Source of the DNA: an uncultured Collinsella sp.
Lineage (GTDB): Bacteria; Actinomycetota; Coriobacteriia; Coriobacteriales; Coriobacteriaceae
Length of the DNA stretch: 20,345 nt
Direction: 5' to 3'
Assembly: GCA_902479095.1 (NCBI GenBank)
Contig: CABSNL010000034.1
Coordinates: forward strand, 1-20,345
Shown here: piece after piece, positions 14,931 through 20,345 of the stretch
Position numbering within the stretch: the first letter of the stretch is position 1
Layout: the number at the start of each line of letters is the position of its first letter
The notes under the pieces: model-generated
What the model saw: only the letters and a program-made list of their open reading frames with translations
The model's database searches: none
What the model was told of the DNA's origin: nothing
Position numbers and translations under genes: made by a program

Positions 14931-14969
14931 AAAACGGGCTTAAGGGCATTCAACAAGCCCTTAAGCCCG
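14931..14969 (-). terminator. Intrinsic terminator between the HAD gene and gntR, overlapping the gntR leader
   Basis: CGGGCTTAAGGGC (14935-14947), nine-base loop, and a perfect complement (14957-14969). On the minus strand it is followed by TTTTAGAATT. It would end the HAD phosphatase transcript. It stands only about 30 bases before the gntR start codon, so gntR must either start within that A/T-rich stretch or be read through this hairpin. Confidence 0.7.
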
Positions 14970-15053
14970 CATTGGCTTAAAGTATGCTAGGTGTCGCACC
15001 AAAATGTTGGCTATTTACTCATCAGACCCGAAAAACGCGCAACTACCGCGCTC

Positions 15054-15713
15054 CTAAGAAAGCGTGAGCAGCTCCGGCAGCTGGTCGATAATCTTGTCCG
15101 CGGCATCCTGGCTAAAGCCAAAGCGCTCCTCGCGCTTGGCAATGACTGTCAGGCCGGCTCGCTTGCCAGCGGTGATGCCAGGCACCGAATCCTCAACGCA
15201 GCAGCAGCGATTCGCGGGCAGCCCCAGCAGGTCCAGCGCATGCAGGTAGATGTCGGGCTCGGGCTTGCTCTCCTTAAACTGCTCGCCGCTCACCACATAC
15301 TCAAAGGCATCCGACAGCCCGCACGCATTGAGTACCTCCTCGATGCTATCCATGGGAGACGAGCTGGCAAGCGCTACGCGAACGCCGCGGCGCGGCAGCT
15401 CTCGAATCGTATCCACGGCGCCTGGGTTAATCAAAGCCTGATAGTCGCGCGGACGCTTATGCGCCCACTCGTCCCAACGGGCCAACGCTTCCTCGCCAGT
15501 GAAATGCCCCTTACCGGCGCGCTCAAACCAATCGACCAGCATATGCAGGAAGAACTGATGCGAGGTACCGACCTGCCCATTCAACTCCTCTTGAGTCAGA
15601 TTAAGCCCAAGCTCCTTGGCAAACGCGGCAGTCTCGCCCAGGTAGTAATACTCGGTATCGACAATGACGCCGTCCATGTCAAAGATAACGGCGTCGAACG
15701 GAAATGCGGACAC
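15054..15713 (-). CDS. HAD-superfamily hydrolase, beta-phosphoglucomutase/phosphatase-like
   Basis: 219-residue HAD subfamily I phosphatase or mutase. Motif I is FDMDGVIVDTE (nucleophile D12, general acid D14), motif II LASSSP, motif III KESKPEPDIY and motif IV CCVEDSVPGI, all intact, with a helical cap between motifs I and II. Such proteins act on phosphorylated sugars; the exact substrate cannot be told. The GTG at 15713 is chosen because GGGAGGG lies about five bases upstream; translation from the ATG-like position at 15761 would run through a terminator hairpin. It follows a Cof-type phosphatase but with that terminator between them, so it may have low or separately driven expression. Confidence 0.85.
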   Translation of the reverse strand: MSAFPFDAVIFDMDGVIVDTEYYYLGETAAFAKELGLNLTQEELNGQVGTSHQFFLHMLVDWFERAGKGHFTGEEALARWDEWAHKRPRDYQALINPGAVDTIRELPRRGVRVALASSSPMDSIEEVLNACGLSDAFEYVVSGEQFKESKPEPDIYLHALDLLGLPANRCCCVEDSVPGITAGKRAGLTVIAKREERFGFSQDAADKIIDQLPELLTLS

Positions 15714-15728
15714 GGCACCCTCCCTAAC

Positions 15729-15753
15729 AAAAAGGCGTCCGCAAGCGGACGCC
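15729..15753 (-). terminator. Rho-independent terminator after the Cof-type gene
   Basis: On the minus strand GGCGTCCGC, two-base tip, GCGGACGCC, then five T residues. The stem is a perfect nine pairs. It begins 24 bases past the Cof-type stop codon and ends just before the ribosome binding site of the next HAD gene. Confidence 0.85.
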
Positions 15754-15776
15754 CGAACCATGCATTATCGGCGATT

Positions 15777-16619
15777 CTAACCCAGCAGCTTATCAAGCGC
15801 CACCGCAATACCATCTTCGTTGTTATTAGCGGTCACCATCTGGGCCACAGCCTTAACCTCATCGACGGCGTTGCCCATGGCAACACCGGTGCCGGCCCAC
15901 TCAATCATGGACTTGTCGTTCTGGCCGTCACCAAACGATACGACCTCGCTGGCATCGATGCCGAGCTTGGGCAGGGCACCCTCGAGCGCGCGGGCCTTGT
16001 CGATACCGGGCGCTGTGTACTCAAAGTACCAGTCGGCCGTAAACATGCCCGAAAGCGTCTGCTTAAAGGGCGCATACATCTCCTCGTAATGCGCCTGCAG
16101 GTAGGCCGGATCGCCCGCCGTCAGCAGCTTGTCCACGGGATAAGCATCAGCGACCTCATGCAGGCTCTCCACCTCGCGGATCTTAAGATCGCACGCATCG
16201 CGCTCATACTTGACGATATTCTTCTGCGAGCCGTCAGGCAGCGTGATCATGCAATGGTACGAGTCCTCGACATGCAAATCACGACCGAGCGAAATCATAG
16301 GAATCACGTCAAAATTACGCAGGTGATCAATCAGGCGATGCAATTCGTCGGCAGGCATAGCCTGATCGAACAGCACCTCGTCGGTCTGAGCGTCGACCAC
16401 ATGCGCGCCGTTAAAGGCAACTAGCAGACCGTCATGGTTTTGAAGATCGAGCTCCTGCGCCAAGGCGTGCAACCCCCATGCGGGACGGCCCGAAGCCAAA
16501 ATGAGTTTAATGCCCGACTCCTGCGCCGCGAGCAGCTTCTCGCGCGTACGCGGGCTAATCACTTTCTGGTCGTTGGTGAGCGTACCGTCGATATCCATCG
16601 CGATGGCTTTGATTGCCAT
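15777..16619 (-). CDS. Cof-type HAD-IIB sugar phosphatase
   Basis: 280-residue cytoplasmic phosphatase of the Cof/YidA group, which dephosphorylates sugar phosphates and related metabolites. Motif I is AMDIDGTLTND (D9 nucleophile, D11 acid), motif II LILASGRP (about 39-46), the C2 cap occupies about 85-195, and the final metal motif reads VVSFGDGQNDKSMIEWAGTGVAMGNA. The length is typical. AAGGAGG lies six bases before the ATG. It probably starts its own transcript from the long gap on its right; a GATAAGATAG stretch (minus strand, near 16655) is a possible -10. It is followed by a strong terminator. Confidence 0.88.
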   Translation of the reverse strand: MAIKAIAMDIDGTLTNDQKVISPRTREKLLAAQESGIKLILASGRPAWGLHALAQELDLQNHDGLLVAFNGAHVVDAQTDEVLFDQAMPADELHRLIDHLRNFDVIPMISLGRDLHVEDSYHCMITLPDGSQKNIVKYERDACDLKIREVESLHEVADAYPVDKLLTAGDPAYLQAHYEEMYAPFKQTLSGMFTADWYFEYTAPGIDKARALEGALPKLGIDASEVVSFGDGQNDKSMIEWAGTGVAMGNAVDEVKAVAQMVTANNNEDGIAVALDKLLG

Positions 16620-16771
16620 ATGTGCCTCCTTGCATCGTTTTTATCGCGCACTATCTTATCCGAGCCGGGGCACGTTCGCACAGCGCGCATATGACGGTTG
16701 CAAAACCACCCCATTTGAAACAAAGACAAAAAAGTACTTGCAAAGACGCGTTCCGACATATAAGTTGATAA

Positions 16772-16791
16772 AAGACCGCCGTTGCGGTTTT
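16772..16791. terminator. Small bidirectional terminator-like hairpin
   Basis: AAGACCGC (16772-16779), CGTT loop, GCGGTTTT (16784-16791), with one G-U pair. A-run before and T-run after make it terminator-like on both strands. It could end a very short plus-strand transcript or a minus-strand read-through. Confidence 0.45.
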
Positions 16792-17025
16792 AAGTAGATC
16801 GAGCATATGAAGTTTGAGTTTTAGCGTGTAAGAGAAGGAAGATCGGCAAAGTATAACCCCAAACGCAATGACAACTTAATGAGGTAACTGCCACATGTGA
16901 GGCACCCAGGGCGTTGCTGTCTCGATTTTGAGCACGATGCCTTCCGCCTTGCATGGGCCGTTCCATCTCGCCCCTGCAGCAACTGTCTCACGGGCTCATT
17001 GAAAACCGCATAGCACCCCAACGTC

Positions 17026-17075
17026 AGCACATCACCCACGGCAAGCACATCACTCACGACAACCAACACATCAAC
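17026..17075 (+). repeat. Short direct repeats in the leader of the 17109 gene
   Basis: AGCACATCACCCACG (17026-17040) and AGCACATCACTCACG (17044-17058) differ at one base. A shorter copy, AACACATCAAC, is at 17065-17075. Offsets are 18 and 21 bases. The stretch is C/A-rich and almost free of structure, ending at the ribosome binding site. Confidence 0.6.
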
Positions 17076-17108
17076 AAACAGCACGAACATCAACCGATTG
17101 GAGAAGCT

Positions 17109-17999
17109 ATGACAAACCACCACGCTGAAGACGGCGATAAGAAAAGCATTCTGGATGCCCGCATTGAGCGAGCATATGCAAACGAATATGACGCCGCCTT
17201 TGCCGCCGCGACCATCAAGAACTACGCGTCGCTACCGCTCGCGACGATCTTGGCCGACCACCCTCAACTGCTGAAGCGCTGCACAAAGATCATGGGCGAC
17301 CCCGACATTCGCAAGCTGACAGACCCCTATGCCCCAAAACGCGACAACGATTCGTACGTTCTTACCGTAGGCTGCCTAGCCCATATGCTTACGGCGCTCG
17401 ACACGAAACTCAAGCTCGAATGGGAACCCGACGAGCGTCATGAACTCGAAAGCAAGCGGAACACCCTGCGCACCGCACTGTTCCTTCCGTTGGACAGCCT
17501 CAAGCGCTGCAACGTCGAGCTCAATACACAGGCGCGGCAAAAGCCCGGGACCACGGGGCAGAAAACTCCAAGACCCCATGCGGCCATCGTCGACCGCAAC
17601 CGATATAACCGCATGACCGCGCACTTTTCCGCCGAGGGAGCAGCCATAAGGACGCTGATCGACCTGCTGTGCCTCCTGAGCATCAACGAGCTATTTGAGG
17701 GCTATCTCGCCCTTGTTCCCGCGACGGCACCCAAGTCGGTAGCAAAGATCATCGAGACCTGCAGACGCCAGTTTGAGCGCCATCGCAATGGCAGCGAGAT
17801 GAACGCCAGCATCGCGCAGTACTACGCGGCTCATTACAAAAATGACGGATGTGCCCCTGTCGAGCATCAGCTGCGGCTCGCCTACACCACGCCCGCCGCA
17901 ACGCTCCATCGCTTTGGAGCCCTTGGCGCTTGCGAGCCGCACGAACAGGCAGCCTGCCCCACAACCGAGCTCGATCTCAGGCTCGGACGAACCCTGTAG
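17109..17999 (+). CDS. Hypothetical protein, first gene of the ClpP/VirD4-like cassette
   Basis: 296-residue soluble-looking protein that I do not recognise. It has an acidic/basic start (MTNHHAEDGDKKSILDARIERAY), a mostly helical composition, a basic linker rich in Lys, Pro and Thr around residues 140-160, and a moderately hydrophobic segment LIDLLCLLSINELFEGYLALVP (about 186-207) that is probably a buried helix rather than a membrane span. No signal peptide, zinc motif or nucleotide loop is seen. The ATG at 17109 has GGAGAAG three bases before it, a short but usable spacing. An in-frame extension to 16953 lacks a site and is repeat-derived. It lies 63 bases before the protease gene on the same strand, so a shared operon is likely. 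It could be an adaptor or substrate for the protease; that is speculation. Confidence 0.7.
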   Translation: MTNHHAEDGDKKSILDARIERAYANEYDAAFAAATIKNYASLPLATILADHPQLLKRCTKIMGDPDIRKLTDPYAPKRDNDSYVLTVGCLAHMLTALDTKLKLEWEPDERHELESKRNTLRTALFLPLDSLKRCNVELNTQARQKPGTTGQKTPRPHAAIVDRNRYNRMTAHFSAEGAAIRTLIDLLCLLSINELFEGYLALVPATAPKSVAKIIETCRRQFERHRNGSEMNASIAQYYAAHYKNDGCAPVEHQLRLAYTTPAATLHRFGALGACEPHEQAACPTTELDLRLGRTL

Positions 18000-18062
18000 C
18001 CCGCCAGCCCCTCCGCGGGCAACAATCCTATTCCACAACACAACCAACAGAAAGGAGTCCTC

Positions 18063-18680
18063 ATGGACACCAATCATTCCCCCATCATCAGCCCCCTCAC
18101 CATGCGTGAATCCGCCCGAGGTATCACGCTCACCAGCATTTACGATGAGATGCTCGCCCGTCGCGAGCTCTCCGTCATGGGAAACATCGAAACCCCGATG
18201 GCCCACGACCTATGCCAGCAGATCCGCCTGCTCGATGCCACCAATCCCAGCCGTCCCATCACCATATTTGTCGCCAGCGCCGGCGGAAGCGTGCGATCGG
18301 GTCTTGCGATCTATGACGCCATGCGCCTCGCATCGTGCCCCATCCGCACCGTTTGTCTGGAATTCGCCGCGTCCATGGGCGCCGTGATCTTTATGGGCGG
18401 CGACGATCGCCGCATGGCGCCCCATGCAGAGCTCATGATTCACGACCCGCTGATCCCCCAAGGGGCGGGCGGCTCGGCACTTGCGCTGCAGGAAACCAGC
18501 CGGCGTCTCATGCAGACCCGCAAGACCCTCACGCAAATCCTCTCGGACCGCAGCGGCCTCACGCCCAAGCGCATCCAGTCCCTCACTGCAAAAGACACCT
18601 ACCTTTCGGCCGAGCGCGCCGTCGAGCTCGGCTTTGCCCACGAAATCCTCTCGACCACCAAGGAGGTCGCCCATGTCTAA
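18063..18680 (+). CDS. ClpP-like serine protease
   Basis: 205-residue ClpP/crotonase-fold protease. The full catalytic triad can be placed: S104 in FAASMGAVIFMGG, H127 in ELMIHDPL and D178 in TAKDTYLSAERAVELGF, matching ClpP ASMGA, MIHQP and DNFMSAEEA motifs. The substrate-binding GGS loop is ASAGGSVRSGLAIYD (71-85). Compared with housekeeping ClpP the start is divergent (MDTNHSPIISPLTMRES) and no propeptide cleavage site is obvious. AAAGGAG lies seven bases before the ATG. The gene overlaps the VirD4-like ATPase gene by eight bases. No Clp unfoldase is in the window. It is either an accessory ClpP working with a host ClpA/C/X or the protease arm of the adjacent ATPase. Confidence 0.85.
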   Translation: MDTNHSPIISPLTMRESARGITLTSIYDEMLARRELSVMGNIETPMAHDLCQQIRLLDATNPSRPITIFVASAGGSVRSGLAIYDAMRLASCPIRTVCLEFAASMGAVIFMGGDDRRMAPHAELMIHDPLIPQGAGGSALALQETSRRLMQTRKTLTQILSDRSGLTPKRIQSLTAKDTYLSAERAVELGFAHEILSTTKEVAHV

Positions 18681-19977
18681 CCTCGCCAGCCGCCTCGCCG
18701 CATCAGAGTCCGCATCGTCCACCATCCTCGCCAAGGATCGAACGCTTTCCTGCGACACCCGCCAAACGGGACTCAACAACAACGCACTTGTGATCGGCCC
18801 CTCGGGAGCCGGCAAGACCCGAAACGTCCTCAAGCCCAACCTGCTGCAAATGAACGCAAGCTACATCGTGCTCGACACCAAAGGCACGCTCTGTCGCGAA
18901 GTGGGACCCGTGCTGGCAGCCCACGGTTACCGCGTGCAATGTCTCAACTTCGCCGACCTCAACACCGTCCCGGCCCTTGCGCCCGGCATCGAGCGCTGCG
19001 GCTACAACCCCCTGAGGCACATTCGCCGCAAGGCGGACGGCAGGCCCAACCAGCAGGACATCCTCTCGGTGGCAAAGGCCATCGGCCCCATCGAGGACAA
19101 CAACCAGCCTTTTTGGGATCATGCGGCGGCAAACCTGCTGTCGTGTCTTATTGCCTACGTCACCGAACAGCTACCCGCCGACGAGCAGACGATCAGCTCG
19201 GTCATCAAGCTGATCGAGCACCTGCAGGACGGTGCCACGGGTCGATTGTTTGACAACCTGATCACGACCGACCCCCAAAGCTATGCCCTCTCGCTATGGC
19301 GGCGCTACGCCATTACGCAAAATGCCGAGCGCATGCACGCGAGCATCGTCGGCATCCTTGCCGAAAAGGTCATGTGTCTGGGATTCGACGGTGCGGCACA
19401 GCTCTATCGTGAGTGCCATCAGGTGGACTTCGCTTCCATGGGACACACCCCCTGCGCCCTGTTTGTAACCGTGAGCGATATTGACCGCAATCTCGATCCG
19501 CTGACCGGCCTCTTTATTTCGCAGGCGTTTATGGGCCTCATTCGTGAGGCCGATAGGCAGCCCGACGGCAGCCTGCCCGTGCCCGTGCGCTTTATGCTCG
19601 ATGACTTCGCAAATCTGCAGATCCCCCAGATCGACAACGTGCTCTCGATTATCCGAAGCCGCAACATCTGGGCAACGCTGCTGCTGCAGTCGACCAACCA
19701 GCTCGATGCGCTCTATGGCGAGGCACGCGCACGCTCCATCATGGGCAACTGCGACACGCATCTGGTGCTGGCGTTCCAGGATCCCGAGAGTGCCCGGGTG
19801 TTTTCCGACCGCGCCGACGCGCTGCCCAGCACACTCATGGCGACGCCGATTGATTGCTCGTGGCTCTTTGTACGCGGTCGCACTCCCGAACAGGTCGAGC
19901 GCTTTAGGCTCGAAGACCATCCGCTCTACGGGGAGCTGCCCGAGGCGCAGCGAGGCCATGCGGAGGCCAAGATCTAA
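18673..19977 (+). CDS. VirD4/TraG-like type IV coupling ATPase, short form
   Basis: 434-residue P-loop ATPase of the VirD4/TraG (T4CP) group, which normally pumps relaxase-bound DNA into a type IV secretion channel. Walker A is IGPSGAGKTR (41-50), LDTKGTL (67-73) is the usual next strand, and Walker B is FMLDDFANL (307-315). STNQLDALYGE and the MGNCDTHLVLAFQDPESARVFSDR stretch (357-380) are typical TraG C-terminal signatures. The family is usually 550-800 residues with N-terminal membrane spans; here there is none, only about 35 residues before the ATPase. The ATG at 18673 overlaps the protease stop and has AAGGAGG six bases upstream, so the two are translationally coupled. No relaxase or other mating-pair gene is nearby; it may be an orphan or repurposed motor. 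Confidence 0.85.
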   Translation: MSNLASRLAASESASSTILAKDRTLSCDTRQTGLNNNALVIGPSGAGKTRNVLKPNLLQMNASYIVLDTKGTLCREVGPVLAAHGYRVQCLNFADLNTVPALAPGIERCGYNPLRHIRRKADGRPNQQDILSVAKAIGPIEDNNQPFWDHAAANLLSCLIAYVTEQLPADEQTISSVIKLIEHLQDGATGRLFDNLITTDPQSYALSLWRRYAITQNAERMHASIVGILAEKVMCLGFDGAAQLYRECHQVDFASMGHTPCALFVTVSDIDRNLDPLTGLFISQAFMGLIREADRQPDGSLPVPVRFMLDDFANLQIPQIDNVLSIIRSRNIWATLLLQSTNQLDALYGEARARSIMGNCDTHLVLAFQDPESARVFSDRADALPSTLMATPIDCSWLFVRGRTPEQVERFRLEDHPLYGELPEAQRGHAEAKI

Positions 19978-20054
19978 GCGCAGGGTTCTCGCAGCGCGCG
20001 GCGCCCCGGCGATGTTCCACAAAGGCCGTGCGCCCCGGGACCACGGCAAAGCAA

Positions 20055-20086
20055 AGGGGCCCGCATCCGATAGGATACGGGCCCCT
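20055..20086. terminator. Hairpin terminator between the cassette and pgi
   Basis: A 14-bp stem (20055-20068 with 20073-20086) with one A-C mismatch and a four-base loop. On the minus strand it is followed by TTTGCTTTG, so it mainly serves pgi; being between convergent genes it may also stop the plus-strand cassette. Confidence 0.75.
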
Positions 20087-20118
20087 GACTATAAGGCGCG
20101 ATGCGTTAACAGCAGCGA

Positions 20119-20317
20119 CTACTTACGGTGAGCGCGGTAGAACTCGATGAGCGCCTGAGTCGAAGCGTCCTGCTCGGCCTTGGCGGCGTCGTCGTGGAAG
20201 GCAGGGGTAATCTGCTTGGCAAGCTGCTTGCCCAGCTCGACGCCCCACTGGTCGTAGGAGTCGATGCCCCAGACCGTGCCCTCGACAAATACGATGTGCT
20301 CGTACAGGGCGATGAGC
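20119..20317 (-). CDS. pgi: Glucose-6-phosphate isomerase, C-terminal end only
   Basis: The last 65 or so residues of Pgi, which interconverts glucose 6-phosphate and fructose 6-phosphate in glycolysis. ALYEHIVFVEGTVWGIDSYD, then QWGVELGKQLAKQI, is the signature near the C-terminus, and it contains the conserved lysine of the active site (GKQLA). It ends in IEFYRAHRK and TAG. The 5' part is missing because the contig ends in adapter at 20318; frames that continue further right encode adapter-derived residues. It could use the glucose 6-phosphate made by the FrlB-like deglycase, but it is a housekeeping gene in its own unit. Confidence 0.93.
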
Positions 20318-20345
20318 CTGTCTCTTATACACATCTGACGCTGCC
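20318..20345. other. Nextera sequencing adapter (not genomic)
   Basis: Reverse complement of the Tn5 mosaic end (20318-20336) followed by the start of the reverse complement of the Nextera read-1 sequence. Same adapter as at the left end, so both contig ends are tagmentation junctions. Frames here begin with artefact peptides of the MCIRDR/MYKRQ type. Confidence 0.97.

Larger units (their letters stand above)
16620..17108. other. Long non-coding gap between divergent units
   Basis: 489 bases with no convincing gene. It holds the ribosome binding site of the Cof gene at its left end, a small terminator-like hairpin (16772-16791) preceded by a possible plus-strand promoter (TTGCAA 16738-16743 and TATAAG 16759-16764, 15-base spacer), a second possible -10 (TATAAC 16852-16857) and C/A-rich repeats (17026-17075) before the plus-strand gene at 17109. 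An open frame runs from 16953 into that gene but has no ribosome binding site. No tRNA or attachment-site repeat was recognised. Confidence 0.6.

Noticed and set aside
14991..16424. Plus-strand open frame of 477 codons
   Set aside because: Antisense to both HAD phosphatases, which have intact catalytic motifs; also crosses their terminator.
18481..18672. N-terminal extension of the VirD4-like ATPase
   Set aside because: Lies wholly within the ClpP-like gene in another frame and is Ser/Pro/Arg-rich; the ATG at 18673 has AAGGAGG.
16620..20118. Direct repeats or integrase marking an insertion of the protease/ATPase cassette
   Set aside because: Compared by eye the two flanks and found no convincing repeat, tRNA target or recombinase, so no mobile element boundaries are called.
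1..20345. CRISPR arrays, tRNA or rRNA genes, known riboswitches
   Set aside because: No regular repeat-spacer pattern and no recognisable RNA gene on either strand.

Overview
The window looks like one complete assembled contig. Both ends run into Nextera tagmentation adapter (1-47 and 20318-20345), so the real insert is about 48-20317 and the two outermost genes (ettA and pgi) are cut by the contig ends, not broken in the genome. The DNA is fairly GC-rich and densely coded, with strong AGGAGG-type ribosome binding sites and short intergenic gaps. Gene content suggests a gut actinobacterium of the Coriobacteriia, perhaps Collinsella. That placement is an inference from memory of gene content; there is no rRNA or other marker here.

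Left part (48-3436): the 5' part of ettA (ABC-F translation factor), then an ArsR-family repressor with an overlapping SdpI-like membrane protein (an sdpRI-type pair with a good promoter and an inverted-repeat operator). Divergent from it lies a short plus-strand pair, tcdA (t6A tRNA dehydratase) and a tatD-family hydrolase.

Centre (3516-14903, all minus strand): a ten-gene catabolic operon with its regulator. In transcription order it holds a GntR/UTRA regulator, a YfcC-type carrier, a YtcJ-like amidohydrolase, an FrlC-like epimerase, an FrlB-like SIS deglycase, two different FrlD-like PfkB kinases, an amidohydrolase-2 family protein, a YjbQ protein, a BtpA/SgcQ TIM-barrel protein and an FGGY kinase. 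The core (regulator, epimerase, deglycase, kinase) is the toolkit for Amadori products such as fructoselysine: import, epimerise, phosphorylate on the sugar, then split to glucose 6-phosphate and amine. The extra second kinase, FGGY kinase, BtpA, YjbQ and two amidohydrolases with altered metal sites make this an unusual version whose substrate is probably not plain fructoselysine. A 9+9 bp inverted repeat in the operon leader is a candidate operator.

Right part (15054-16619, minus): two HAD phosphatases separated by a rho-independent terminator that sits just upstream of the second gene's ribosome binding site.

Far right (about 16.8-20.0 kb, plus strand): a compact cassette of an unrecognised 296-residue protein, a ClpP-like serine protease with an intact catalytic triad, and a short VirD4/TraG-like ATPase without the usual N-terminal membrane segments, translationally coupled to the protease gene. 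No relaxase, integrase or other conjugation gene is present. This is the best candidate here for an undescribed system. It meets the 3' end of pgi (minus strand) at a strong hairpin terminator.
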